NCBI GenBank assembly: GCA_963790435.1
Contig: CAWBOI010000001.1
Location: 1,860,001-1,924,000 of the forward strand
Length of the DNA: 64,000 nucleotides
Direction of reading: 5' to 3'
DNA from: Ilyomonas sp963790435
Lineage (GTDB): Bacteria > Bacteroidota > Bacteroidia > Chitinophagales > Chitinophagaceae
Below, piece by piece: positions 1 through 8,722 of the stretch. Position numbers and translations under genes: made by a program. The notes under the pieces were generated by a model that worked only from the letters and a program-made list of their open reading frames with translations, was not told the origin of the DNA and did no database searches. Within the stretch, counting starts at the first letter, position 1, and every line of letters starts with the position of its first letter.

Positions 1-99
1 CGATACAACAATAAAGATGTTGTAAAAGGTTGGACAAATTACAGATTCAATGGGAGTTATAATTTGAGTTTTCTAAAGTAGACTGCACTTCTGCTTACA

Positions 100-236
100 A
101 GGGTTTGGCGCAAGTGGGTCAGACAAATAAGTGCCGAATAATTAGTTATATATTTGGCTTTAGGCCAAAGGTTGGGCTGGGGTAACACAGAATGCCCCAC
201 CTGCAGCCAAGCCCAAAACCGTTGGCTGTAATGCGC
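100..236. repeat. attC-like palindromic site 1
   Basis: This non-coding stretch contains nested self-complementary segments, for example GGGCTGGGG against CCCC..AGCCC around 174-212. It ends in GTTGGCT (221-227), which has the position of an integron R' box. That 7-mer is the exact complement of AGCCAAC at 873-879, at the far end of the next gene unit. This is the relation expected between the start and end of one integron cassette. No gene is visible in 1-284. The attC reading is inference; the complementarity is seen directly. Confidence 0.5.
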
Positions 237-264
237 CGACGACTCGCAATTCACAGATATTTTA

Positions 265-272
265 TAGTTTTG
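265..272 (+). promoter_or_regulatory. Candidate -7 element for the antitoxin gene
   Basis: TAGTTTTG matches the Bacteroidota -7 consensus TAnnTTTG and lies 12 bases before the ATG at 285. No convincing TTTG -33 box is seen at the usual spacing. If it is used, the transcript leader would be very short and the promoter would lie inside the cassette-like unit. Confidence 0.4.
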
Positions 273-284
273 AAAAAAGATTTT

Positions 285-497
285 ATGGCAACTGCATTAA
301 AATATATGGTTGACGAGAAAGGAGATAAGACTTCTGTTTTAGTTCCTTTAAAAACCTGGGAAAAAATAAATCAAGATTACTCTAAACTCCAAAATAAGCT
401 TAAAGTCTTGACTGGAATAAAAGAAGGCTTAACCGAAATTCAAGACACGAAAAAATCTGGAAAAAAGTTGCAAACGCTAAAAGATTTTTTGCGTTAA
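285..497 (+). CDS. Small antitoxin-like protein of a RelE-type TA pair
   Basis: The 70-residue product starts MATALKYMVDEKG and is hydrophilic, with a lysine-rich C-terminus. Its length, composition and position directly before a RelE-like reading frame fit a type II antitoxin that would bind and neutralise the toxin and bind its own promoter. The frame is open back to 192, but the ATG at 285 is preferred. It gives the familiar antitoxin length, a TAnnTTTG box sits just upstream, and the extension reads through the palindromic repeat. I cannot assign it to a named antitoxin family with confidence. The downstream toxin is damaged, so the antitoxin may be an orphan. Confidence 0.6.
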   Translation: MATALKYMVDEKGDKTSVLVPLKTWEKINQDYSKLQNKLKVLTGIKEGLTEIQDTKKSGKKLQTLKDFLR

Positions 498-498
498 A

Positions 499-859
499 GT
501 AACAGTTAACATTACGAGGTCTTTTAGTGCTGCTGCAAAACCACTTCTTAAAAAATATCATTCTTTATCTAAAGACTTGCTTACTCTTGAAAAAAGAATT
601 AACGGTAACACCGAGACTTGGAACTTCATTAGGGCAAGACGCTTACAAAATCCGATTAAAAATTTCAAGCAAGGGAAAAGGTAAAAGTGGCGGAGCACGA
701 GTTATATCTTTTGTTCAAACAGTTGTAATCGGAGTTACCGAGAAAATTTCTGATGAAGAGGTAATCGTTAGCCTACTTACTATTTATGATAAGGCTGACG
801 TTGATAATATTTTTGACAAAGAATTGAAAGAGCTTATCAAAAATGTAAAAGCAAAATAA
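499..859 (+). pseudogene. RelE/ParE-family toxin, frameshifted
   Basis: The C-terminal half (from about 596) reads KELTVTPRLGTSLGQDAYKI and then a KGKSGGARVI segment and LLTIYDK. This is the typical RelE/ParE fold signature of a ribosome-dependent mRNA interferase or gyrase toxin. The matching N-terminal half (SFSAAAKPLLKKYHSLSKDL) lies in another frame, 502-595. The two join if one A is removed from the A6 run at about 590-595. No ATG, GTG or TTG opens the N-terminal frame; GTT at 505 stands where a start is expected. So the gene lacks both a normal start and a continuous frame. It follows the antitoxin by only a few bases. Real decay, transcriptional slippage on the A-run, or a sequencing error would all explain it. 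Confidence 0.7.
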
Positions 860-861
860 AC

Positions 862-1100
862 AGAAGCACTACAGCCAACATTACACCAATTCTGAGAAAA
901 TGTAAACGTAGGATAAGTATTGCCAAAAGATGGGTTGACGGAAGCAGTGTTTCAGCATTTGTTTTTCAATTTAGCCGCATATTCAGCTCGACGTTATAAA
1001 TTTGGCTAATGAATAAATCATTCATTAGCTTCGGTTGCCGGGAGACTGAAGGAATTCTATTACCCACCCTTCAGCAATATCGGAACATTAGGCGCAATAA
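862..1100. repeat. attC-like palindromic site 2
   Basis: A 240-base non-coding, imperfectly palindromic region lies between the toxin remnant and the next gene. The left box AGCCAAC (873-879) complements GTTGGCT at 221-227. The right box ATTAGGC (1087-1093) nearly complements GCCTAAC at 1797-1803. Inner arms include GGGTTGACGG near 934 and an ACCCACCC segment near 1063, giving the long variable stem typical of chromosomal-integron attC-like sites. No open frame of interest is found inside. Confidence 0.5.
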
Positions 1101-1115
1101 TGAACAACAAACAAA

Positions 1116-1772
1116 ATGACAAGTTCAAAATATACATTTCTCGTGTTTGGTGCAACAGGAAGAACAGGAAACCACTTTGTTTCAATTGCACTCCAGGAAG
1201 GACATCGTGTAATAGCTTTCGTTCGAAACCCTGAAAAAATGAACATACAAAATCCCGATCTGAAACTGATTAAAGGTTCTATCACTGATTATGCTGCTAT
1301 GGATGAGCTTTTGAATGGGGTGGACTTTGTAATTAATATGGTAGGAGATGCCCAAACACAAAAACTGGAAAACATAAATACCGCGTTTACTAAAAAACTA
1401 ATTCCAGCTATGCGTCGCCAAGGTGTAAAACGTTTATTGTATCAGGCAGGAGGCTTTAGCCGTCCCTATAAAAAAAGACTTCCTTTTATGTTTTGGGTTT
1501 TAAAAAATACACTGGTTCGGTTCTCGGGTCTTCTTGGACAACACAGAGACAATGAAGCGGTAATCAATTATTTGACTGAGGAAGCAAAAGACATTGAATG
1601 GATGGTGCACCGGGCAAGCATAGTTTCTGACAACCCTTCAAAAGGCACTCTGTTGAGGTCAAAGACGAAAAACAGCCTTGCAACTTTTGTAGATTGTGCC
1701 ATGTATAATTACAGACTTCTGACAGATGTTTCTGCTATACATACGTGTGATTTGAGCTATTACCAAAAATGA
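1116..1772 (+). CDS. NAD(P)H-binding (NmrA-like/atypical SDR) protein
   Basis: The 218-residue protein begins with a Rossmann dinucleotide-binding strand-loop-helix, FGATGRTG (about residues 11-18), followed by a VRNPEKM segment and a KGSITD turn. This is the pattern of the NAD(P)-binding family PF13460 (NmrA-like, flavin-reductase-like). The typical SDR catalytic YxxxK is not apparent, so it may be a redox sensor or a reductase of unknown substrate. It sits alone between two palindromic sites, like a single-gene cassette. The start at 1116 is the first ATG in frame and falls 22 bases after the putative R' box. Confidence 0.75.
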   Translation: MTSSKYTFLVFGATGRTGNHFVSIALQEGHRVIAFVRNPEKMNIQNPDLKLIKGSITDYAAMDELLNGVDFVINMVGDAQTQKLENINTAFTKKLIPAMRRQGVKRLLYQAGGFSRPYKKRLPFMFWVLKNTLVRFSGLLGQHRDNEAVINYLTEEAKDIEWMVHRASIVSDNPSKGTLLRSKTKNSLATFVDCAMYNYRLLTDVSAIHTCDLSYYQK

Positions 1773-1794
1773 TTATAGGATAAGCGAAAGTAAT

Positions 1795-1945
1795 GCGCCT
1801 AACAGGATGCCTGCTGCCATAGCGGCTGACGGAAGCTAATCAGCAGCAGTTCTCTTTTCATCTTTTTGTTCTACTTTTAGGCTGATGTGCACGGAATACC
1901 GCTCCGGCAGCAGGCAGTGGAGCGTTGTACGTCATGCTGGAAATA
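1795..1945. repeat. attC-like palindromic site 3
   Basis: The left box GCCTAAC (1797-1803) is followed by GCCTGCTGCC (1809-1818). On the right, GGCAGCAGGC (1906-1915) is a perfect 10-bp partner and GTTGTAC (1924-1930) stands where an R' box would be. Length (about 135 bases box to box), outer boxes and inner stem are all as in attC sites. GTTGTAC complements GCACAAC at 2511-2517 at six of seven positions, so the next gene (1989-2495) is again bracketed by matching boxes. Confidence 0.55.
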
Positions 1946-1988
1946 AATATAACTGACTACTAATTAATTGACTAACTAAAAATGAAAA

Positions 1989-2495
1989 ATGGAAAAAAAA
2001 CTTTTTTATGCGACACTCTATATAATGTTATGCATTGTAGTTATTAACCCACAAAAAGTTTTGGCACAAACAGACAGCTATCAAAAAAATGCCAATGACT
2101 CTATTCAACAAACGATTTTAAGGTTCTCAGACAGTTGGAACATTCATGACGCTAAAGCATTTTCGATGCTGTTTGCTGAAGATGCTGATTTTTCAAATGT
2201 TTTTGCTGAGTCTGCAAAAGGACGATTAGCAATTGAAAAATTTCATGCTCCTATGTTCTCAACTATTTTTAAATCCAGTACACTTATAGCCGAAAACAAA
2301 AAAGTGCGGTTCATAAAACCCGATGTGGCAGCCGTTGATATTGCATGGAGGATGACAGGAGCAACATTTCCTGATGGCAAGCCGTGGGCAGATAGAAAAG
2401 GACTTGCAAATGTTATTATGACACCACAAAAAAATGGACAATGGGTTATAGTTGTCATGCATAATATGGACTTGCCACCAATGCCCTCCAAATAA
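1989..2495 (+). CDS. Secreted SgcJ/EcaC-like (NTF2/SnoaL fold) protein
   Basis: The 168-residue protein has an N-terminal signal peptide (hydrophobic stretch LYIMLCIVVI, cleavage probably after VLAQ). An NTF2-like domain follows: IQQTILRFSDSWNIHDAKAF, then LFAEDADFSN and a C-terminal WVIVVMHN strand. This matches the SgcJ/EcaC oxidoreductase family or DUF4440, small cone-shaped domains of diverse and mostly unknown role. Start 1989 is chosen because ATG at 1982 is out of frame. It is the third gene of the cassette-like array and has no operon partner. Confidence 0.75.
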   Translation: MEKKLFYATLYIMLCIVVINPQKVLAQTDSYQKNANDSIQQTILRFSDSWNIHDAKAFSMLFAEDADFSNVFAESAKGRLAIEKFHAPMFSTIFKSSTLIAENKKVRFIKPDVAAVDIAWRMTGATFPDGKPWADRKGLANVIMTPQKNGQWVIVVMHNMDLPPMPSK

Positions 2496-2504
2496 GGAAA
2501 TAAC

Positions 2505-2718
2505 ACGAACGCACAACAGTGGGTTTATAAAATTTTCTTATGTCGTAGCGGGGTTTTCATAGTCAAGCCTTTTGTGCGATGGCATGAGACCCTGCGGTAA
2601 ATAGATTCACTACTGCAATTCCTTATAGTGCATTAGCACAAGATGTATTCTCTTAGAATATCTACCGCAGGGTCTCATGCTAAGGCGCAAGCCCTTGCTA
2701 TGAAGCCCCCGCTTCGAC
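2505..2718. repeat. attC-like left box plus long hairpin (site 4)
   Basis: GCACAAC (2511-2517) follows the NTF2-like gene. A long inverted repeat then runs 2542-2599 against 2663-2718. Its core is a perfect 18-bp arm pair, GCATGAGACCCTGCGGTA and its complement, with a 63-base loop. The outer part matches with small gaps. A transcript through it would form a very stable hairpin. It could be the final attC-like site of the array or a REP-like element lying next to it. Confidence 0.5.
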
Positions 2719-2786
2719 AAGGAGAAATTTTCAACCTGCAGCCATACTCCAACGCTGAAAATAAATTCCTGCAAAACCAAACTCCA

Positions 2787-5192
2787 TCATTCCACCGTCC
2801 ATTCGTGTATGCCCGAAGCATCATTTTTTGGCAACTGAACAATCATGCGCAAGCCTGTTGTAGTTACCGGCTCAAAATGCACGGTGTTGTATTTATCTTT
2901 TGCAATTTCGTAGTCGCCGGTATTCTTTACCGGGAGCCATTCGTCCTCTTTTTTATAATACAGTTTCCAGGAAGCGGGTAAGTTGCAACCACCCCAGGGC
3001 TTATCATCATACCAATACACTTTGCTTTCCGAAATGGTATAAGGCTTGTCAAAATCATACTGCACCCATTCGGTAGTGTCTTTAGCGGGCCACCAATGCA
3101 AATAGTTGGTGCTTTGGTCTTTGCTGTCGGCAGGCTCAAACTGATCGTTCAGCGCTTTCACCATCAGCTTATTATGAACGGAGGAAGAAGCTTTTGCTTT
3201 CGATGCAATGGTAGGTTCCCTTTTTGGTTTTGCCTTATCGGCAGAATAAGGAATCCACACTTCCATTTCGCCAGCACCCCGGTTGTTCCAGCTATAATAA
3301 GGAATGGCAGTGATGGTTTGTTTTTGCCCCAATTTCTCATTGCCGTTTTTTTCTTTTGCAACCGTATAACCCTGCGTTGAAAGTTCTGTAATTCCGTTAA
3401 GAACCTCAGGCTTATAAACTGCGTTGATAACCGCAGCCGTATCAATCACGAGACTTTGCACAGTGCTGTCTTTCTGGTCAACACCTTCTAAGCAATACAC
3501 AAGAGGGCCTCGCTGCAAAGCAAATCTGCCTTCATCAGCTTTTACCGAATCAATGGCTTTTACTTTTTGCACTTCCATTGGAAAATAAACCGTTACCACA
3601 TCTCCCTTTTTCCATTTGCGGTTGATAACAGCATAGCCATTTTCAGTTGCATAGTCCTCTTTTTTACCATTAATAAAAACCGGGATGGATGGTTCTTTAT
3701 TAATGACAAAAGAATACAAATCACCCGGCACCGGCTCGTTCTGCGCCCAACCCGGAATGCGGATGCGCAAAGCAAAACTGGCTTCTTTTACAGGGTTAAC
3801 CGATATAGCTACTTTTCCCTGCCAGGGATAATCGGTTTGTTGTGTAAGTTGTACTTCGGTTTGCGGAAGGGCGATAGTAGCATTGTTTGAAACAAACAAA
3901 TTGATAAACACACCCTTTTTATCTTTTGCATAAATATAGCCCGGCATAGAAGGCAAAAAGCGCGTCATGTTGGTAATGCAGCAGGCACAGCTAAACCAAG
4001 CACTACGCTGATGCTGGCCAACCGATGCCAATGGATTGGGATAAAAAAAACGGTTGCCGCTTAACGAGATGCCACTGAGCAAACCGTTGTACAGCGTGCG
4101 TTCCAGCACATCCATGTACTTAGCATCGCCATGCAGGAGAAACATGCGCAAGTTCCAATACACGTTGGCAATGGCGGCGCAGGTTTCGGCATACGCGCTC
4201 ATGTTGGGCAATTCATAATTGGCGCCAAACGCTTCGCCACCGCCGGTTGCACCAATGCCTCCGGTGATGTATAACTTTTTATCTACCGCACTTTTCCAAA
4301 TGGTATCAATGGCTTTCAGGTACGCTTTATCGCCGGTAAGCGCAGCTACATCGGCCATGCCGGTGTACATATAAGCTGCTCTTACAGCATGACCTTCGGC
4401 TTCGGTTTGATCAACTGGTTTTACGTTTGCCTGGTTGTACACATCACCGCCGGGGCCACGCACATCCAAGAAAAATTTGGCTAAATCCAAATATTGTTTT
4501 TTCCCTGTAACGCGATACATTTTTGCCAGTCCCAATTCAACAATCTGATGACCGGGATATTCATGCAATTTATCCGGACCAAATGTTTTGACTAATAAAT
4601 CGGCATTCTTGATAGCAATGTTTAAAAACGTTTTTTTACCTGTGGCTGCATAATGTGCAACGGCTGCTTCGTACAGGTGCCCGCAGTTGTACAATTCGTG
4701 GCTTAAGATGGAATCTTTCTCCCAACGCTTGCTGCCAATCCATTCGTGCGGGTGCGCTACATGTGCCGTGCGAAACGTGTAGAGATAACCATCCGGCTCC
4801 TGTGCATCGCCAATGATTTTGATGAGCGTATCCATCTGCCTGTCGAGCTTTGCATCGTACTTTTCCTGCAAGCTGTAAGAAGCTCCTTCCAGTAATTTGT
4901 ACAGATCCGTATCATCAAAAGGAAACGCACTCAGCTTGCCCTTTTTTTTACCGGCTGCGATGAGAAAGTTGTCAATCCTGCCTTCGGTGCGGCATTTATC
5001 TAAGATGTAAGGGATGGTAACTTTGGCATTGGTATCTAAGCGCGGCCGCCAGAATTTATCGGTAAGATGCACCTTTGTAAATGACACCGGCTGAATGGGA
5101 TAATCGGTGGATGACTGCTGCGCAAAAAGAGCGCAAAACCAAAAGCCGGTTGCGCTCAAAGCCATCCATTTTTTGAAATGTCGTTTTTTCAT
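2787..5192 (-). CDS. GH127 beta-L-arabinofuranosidase-like glycosidase
   Basis: This is an 801-residue exported protein (signal peptide, cleavage near ALFAQQ) of the former DUF1680 family, GH127. Members remove beta-L-arabinofuranosyl residues from plant glycans. Compared with HypBA1 the key residues are present: E320 (acid/base), and zinc ligands E336, C338, C404 and C405 in AETC and SCACC, with C404 as nucleophile. An (alpha/alpha)6 barrel (about 30-440) is followed by beta-sandwich domains and a C-terminal F5/8-type-C-like carbohydrate-binding module (about 665-801). The gene stands alone, which suggests scavenging of arabinose-containing polymers. Family assignment is firm; substrate is inferred. 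Confidence 0.88.
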   Translation of the reverse strand: MKKRHFKKWMALSATGFWFCALFAQQSSTDYPIQPVSFTKVHLTDKFWRPRLDTNAKVTIPYILDKCRTEGRIDNFLIAAGKKKGKLSAFPFDDTDLYKLLEGASYSLQEKYDAKLDRQMDTLIKIIGDAQEPDGYLYTFRTAHVAHPHEWIGSKRWEKDSILSHELYNCGHLYEAAVAHYAATGKKTFLNIAIKNADLLVKTFGPDKLHEYPGHQIVELGLAKMYRVTGKKQYLDLAKFFLDVRGPGGDVYNQANVKPVDQTEAEGHAVRAAYMYTGMADVAALTGDKAYLKAIDTIWKSAVDKKLYITGGIGATGGGEAFGANYELPNMSAYAETCAAIANVYWNLRMFLLHGDAKYMDVLERTLYNGLLSGISLSGNRFFYPNPLASVGQHQRSAWFSCACCITNMTRFLPSMPGYIYAKDKKGVFINLFVSNNATIALPQTEVQLTQQTDYPWQGKVAISVNPVKEASFALRIRIPGWAQNEPVPGDLYSFVINKEPSIPVFINGKKEDYATENGYAVINRKWKKGDVVTVYFPMEVQKVKAIDSVKADEGRFALQRGPLVYCLEGVDQKDSTVQSLVIDTAAVINAVYKPEVLNGITELSTQGYTVAKEKNGNEKLGQKQTITAIPYYSWNNRGAGEMEVWIPYSADKAKPKREPTIASKAKASSSVHNKLMVKALNDQFEPADSKDQSTNYLHWWPAKDTTEWVQYDFDKPYTISESKVYWYDDKPWGGCNLPASWKLYYKKEDEWLPVKNTGDYEIAKDKYNTVHFEPVTTTGLRMIVQLPKNDASGIHEWTVE

Positions 5193-5345
5193 AATCGTAA
5201 TTTTATGATAGCCGATGAGGATTTGAATTGTTGTTTTTGTAAGATAAATGATTTCACTTTGAACCGTTTCATTAATCGTTTTTACTCTTTATTTTTCGGG
5301 TAAAACCAAATCTGCAACACGATACGGATTCGAAAGAATTTAAAA

Positions 5346-5510
5346 TCCCCGTAGGGAAATGTGTTTGTAGCAAAGTGATTGAGTCATCAATGAACCGGCT
5401 CCATCGGAGCCACGTAAGTAGTGTGTTTTCCTTATCATTACGCGGCTCCGATGGAGCCAGTTCAAAACATAATCGTAATTCTTCTACAAACACGTGAACC
5501 CGTCGGGTTC
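5346..5510. repeat. Nested palindromic (REP-like) element
   Basis: Several symmetric pairs nest around one centre: CCCCGTAGGG (5346-5356 area) with CCCGTCGGG (5499-5507), TGTGTTTGTAG (5360-5370) with CTACAAACACG (5483-5493), and two 15-bp palindromes GGCTCCATCGGAGCC (5397-5411) and GGCTCCGATGGAGCC (5444-5458). It lies between the GH127 gene start and the epimerase stop and has no coding sense. The layout is that of a mobile palindromic element of REP type. No RAYT transposase is visible in the window. Confidence 0.6.
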
Positions 5511-5560
5511 AATACAGAATACTTTTTATGCAAAATGGAACATCTTTCCAACACCTGTAC

Positions 5561-6562
5561 CTATAACACCTGGAAGCCATACGCATACGGATCGTCTTCG
5601 GGATCAATGGAAATGGTGTTGTAGCCGTAAATCCTTGCCCAGCCATCAATGCCTGGGCGAATGGCTTTTTTATCGCCCACCATCACTTCCTCTTCAATCG
5701 TTCCGATAAATTTTGAACCGATAATGCTTTCGTGTATAAATGGATCGCCCCTCTTCAGCTTTCCTTTTGCATACCATTGCGCCATGCGTGCTGATGTTCC
5801 GGTTCCGCAAGGCGAGCGATCAATGGCTTTGTCGCCATAAAAAACTGCATTGCGTGCGGTTGAAGATTTGTCCAACACATCACCTGTCCACAAGATATGA
5901 GAACAACCTTGAATCGTAGAATCATCGGGATGAACAAAACTGTTCGCATTATTAATGCGCTGGCGCATTACCCGACTCCACATGATGAGTTTATCAGCAC
6001 TGAAGAACTCCAAGCCGGGAAAGTTTTCCTGCACATCTACGATGGCATAAAAATTACCGCCATAGCTTACATCTACTTTCAGCATACCCAGTTCAGGACA
6101 TTCCACTTCTATTCCTTCGGCGGCTAAGAAAGAAGGCACATTAGTAAGCTTTACCGATTTTACTTTCGCCCCTTCCTGTTTGTATTGTATCAAAACCAAA
6201 CCTGCCGGTGCTTCCATGCGAACGGTGCCCGGCGTTTTGGGTTGAATCAATCCTTCTTCAATGGCAATGGTAATGGTGCCGATAGTGCCATGCCCGCACA
6301 TAGGCAAACAGCCACTCGTTTCAATGAACAAAACAGCCACATCGTTTTGCGGATCGTGCGGCGGATAGAGAATGCTTCCGCTCATCATGTCGTGCCCGCG
6401 TGGTTCAAACATCAATCCTTTTCTTATCCAGTCGTATTCTTTCAAAAAATGCTGGCGTTTTTCGCTCATGTTCTTTCCTTCTAACTGAGGTCCGCCACCT
6501 GCCACCAACCGTACCGGATTGCCGCAGGTGTGTGCATCCACGCAAAAAAAATTCTTCTTCAT
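5561..6562 (-). CDS. 4-hydroxyproline epimerase (proline racemase family)
   Basis: The 333-residue protein is a cofactor-independent PF05544 enzyme. The two catalytic cysteines are visible as C89 in the PMCGHGTIG motif and C252 in SPCGTGTSA. Having both thiols marks a racemase/epimerase and not the C-to-T dehydratase variants. It would convert trans-4-hydroxy-L-proline into cis-4-hydroxy-D-proline in the cytoplasm. Genes for the later steps lie nearby: semialdehyde dehydrogenase (6921-8425), DapA-type deaminase (8723-9661) and D-hydroxyproline dehydrogenase (10978-12225). That context favours the hydroxyproline substrate over proline. Confidence 0.9.
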   Translation of the reverse strand: MKKNFFCVDAHTCGNPVRLVAGGGPQLEGKNMSEKRQHFLKEYDWIRKGLMFEPRGHDMMSGSILYPPHDPQNDVAVLFIETSGCLPMCGHGTIGTITIAIEEGLIQPKTPGTVRMEAPAGLVLIQYKQEGAKVKSVKLTNVPSFLAAEGIEVECPELGMLKVDVSYGGNFYAIVDVQENFPGLEFFSADKLIMWSRVMRQRINNANSFVHPDDSTIQGCSHILWTGDVLDKSSTARNAVFYGDKAIDRSPCGTGTSARMAQWYAKGKLKRGDPFIHESIIGSKFIGTIEEEVMVGDKKAIRPGIDGWARIYGYNTISIDPEDDPYAYGFQVL

Positions 6563-6649
6563 TCGCTTGTTTCTTGAAACTTGTTTTTATAGCTTGGTTC
6601 TGTTAGTATTTACGTGTTTCATCAAAACTTATCTAAAGAAATCAAAGTG

Positions 6650-6816
6650 GCGTCATTCTGTCCCCACAATACTGTGAGGGACCCTCGGCACCATGCTGCA
6701 CCTTTACGCTTCTGCGAGGGTTTTGTGCGGAAGTTCAGTCATCAGGTTCCGCACAAAGCGCCTGCAAGCTTGATTACAGTAAAGTCATCGTGTTGGCGGC
6801 AATTGCGGAATGACGC
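6650..6816. repeat. Nested palindrome, GCGTCATT family
   Basis: The outer arms GCGTCATT (6650-6657) and AATGACGC (6809-6816) enclose inner arms GCGAGGGTTTTGTGCGGAA (6714-6732) and TTCCGCACAAAGCGC (6747-6761). The same arrangement and nearly the same inner words occur at 55058-55280. It fills most of the space between the epimerase and the dehydrogenase. No gene is seen. Confidence 0.6.
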
Positions 6817-6874
6817 GCGCTGAATAACTCTCATCGAATTCTTATGACATTCCCATCTTGTTCCTTGTATCTTC

Positions 6875-6922
6875 TTACTTGCAGCTTGTAGCTATCAGCT
6901 CGTAGCTCATAACTCATAACTC
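6875..6922. repeat. AGCTC/AACTC degenerate short repeat
   Basis: A run of imperfect 10-base units of the form AGCTCATA/AACTCATA (GCAGCTTGTAGCTATCAGCTCG and following) ends at the stop of the dehydrogenase. Similar runs occur at 19869-19900 and 38335-38385. All are intergenic and their function is unknown. Confidence 0.55.
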
Positions 6923-8425
6923 ACCCAATCGCTTCTCTTGTATAACCATTGTTTACCAATCGCAGGATGCCCAACGGATTCTCATTTTTCAATTCATCGG
7001 GCAACATTCTTTGTGTAAAATTCTGAAAGCAAAGCGGGCGCACCCAACGCTTAATAGCAGTGGTTCCTACCGAAGTAAAACGTGCATCGGTAGTAGCCGG
7101 ATACGGACCGCCATGCACCATGCTGGCACAAACTTCTACGCCCGTTGGCGCACCATTCAAAAGAATTCTTCCGGCTAAAGTTTGCTGTAATTCTATTACA
7201 TCGGAAAACTCTTCAACGTCTTTATCGGTTGCAATAACGGTTGTAGTTAATTGCCCTCTCAAATTTTGCAAAGCCTGTTTCAGTTGCTCTTTATCATCGC
7301 AAATCACAGCCAGTGAATACGGTCCAAATACTTCTTCCGTAAAATGAGGATTTTGTAAAAAATCGTCTGCATGAACTGAAGAAAGCAATGGCGCCCCTTC
7401 TCCTTCTTTCGCTTCTGTTGAAGATTGTGCAATCACCTGCAAACCATGCCCATTCAGCATTTGAGCCAATCCGTTTTTGTATGAGGCGCAAATGCCGCTG
7501 TGCAGCATGGGCTGCGGTTGCACCTTAGAAATTTCTTTTCCCAGCAGGTCCAAAAAGTTTTGAAATGCGCTATTTTTTAACCCTAATAAAATGCCCGGAT
7601 TGGTGCAAAATTGTCCTACACCCATAGTAATAGAACCTGCATATTGAACCGCCAGCGCTTCGCTGTTTTTATTGATTGCATCGGGATAAAAAACAACCGG
7701 ATTAATGCTGCTCATTTCAGCAAAAACAGGGATAGGAATTTCGCGCTGATTCGAATACTCAACCAGCGCTCTGCCACCGGCAAGTGAGCCTGTAAAGCCA
7801 ACACTTTTTGTCAATGGATGCATCACCAATGCTTTACCAATCGCATTCCCAGTTCCTGCCACATGCTGAACAGTATGTTGCGGAACGCCACTCACAGCGA
7901 TGGCTTTTTCAATGATTGAAAACACAGTTCAGAAGTATGGGCATGAGCCGGATGACCTTTAATAACCACCGAAGAACCGGAAGCCAATGCACTTGCCGTA
8001 TCGCCGCCGGCGGTGGAAAAAGCAAACGGAAAATTAGAAGCGCCAAACACAATAACAGGTCCAACGGGCACAAGCATTTTTCTTATATCGGGCTTAGCGG
8101 GTGTAAGAGTTGCATTGGTGGTATCAATGGAAGCTTCTACCCAACTGCCTTCTTTGATGAGAGCTGCAAACATCTTCAATTGGTTGGTGGTACGCGTTAA
8201 TTCGCCATTTAATCGGGCTAACGGAAGATGGCTTTCTTCATGTGCTGTTTGTACCAGGGCTTCTCTCTCTTCCTCAATTTCATCGCCTATGGTTTCTAAA
8301 AAATGGGCCCGCTTTGCGGAAGACAATTTTTTGTATTGATTGAAAGCTGTGGAAGCATTTTGCATCACTTCATTTACAGTTACTGCAAGGTTTGTTTTTG
8401 CCTCTTTTTCAATGGTTTCGTACAT
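6921..8425 (-). pseudogene. Alpha-ketoglutaric semialdehyde dehydrogenase, one frameshift
   Basis: Two overlapping frames (8425-7892 and 7925-6921) are halves of one aldehyde dehydrogenase of about 501 residues. They join at a run of four T on the coding strand (complement of 7919-7922). With one more T the text runs HTSELCFSIIEKAIAVSG without a break. The first half has the N-terminal cofactor domain (GPVIVFGASNFPFAFS). The second has the catalytic cysteine in GVGQFCTNPG and the EEVFGPYS motif, typical of NADP-dependent 2,5-dioxovalerate dehydrogenases. It would oxidise the deaminase product to 2-oxoglutarate, the last step of hydroxyproline breakdown. As sequenced the enzyme would be split and inactive. 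An assembly error is plausible because the neighbours are intact. Confidence 0.82.
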
Positions 8426-8722
8426 AAAAAACTTGTATTTTATGATGATGATTTTATCGCAGAGAAGGAAGAAATATGAGTTTTCGCAGAGATAGAAGTT
8501 GCGCAGAAGTGAGGCAGGATTTGTTTTACCACGGAGTTGAAAGAGTGAACTACGGAGTAGCTGGATGTTCAGTTTATGATCTCTTTGAAACTCCGTGCAA
8601 GCCTCCCTTCACTCCGTGGTTACTACCTACTTTAATCTCGTAACTCCTATGCTATTATTTCTCTTCGAAAACTCCTTACCTTATGTTCTCTGTAGTAAAG
8701 TTTGTTTTTACAATAAAAGGCT
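8426..8722. other. Intergenic, ACGGAG repeat family
   Basis: No gene is seen. The middle holds an inverted pair, TTACCACGGAGTTGAAAG (from 8525) and CTTCACTCCGTGGTTA (ending about 8624). This is a degenerate palindrome of the kind found in several intergenic spaces of this window. The start regions contain repeated TTCGCAGAGA-like words. Confidence 0.5.

Noticed and set aside
585..600. Programmed -1 frameshift at A AAA AAG in the toxin
   Set aside because: The halves need a +1 shift (skipping one A), not -1, and the slippery heptamer is not in the right phase.
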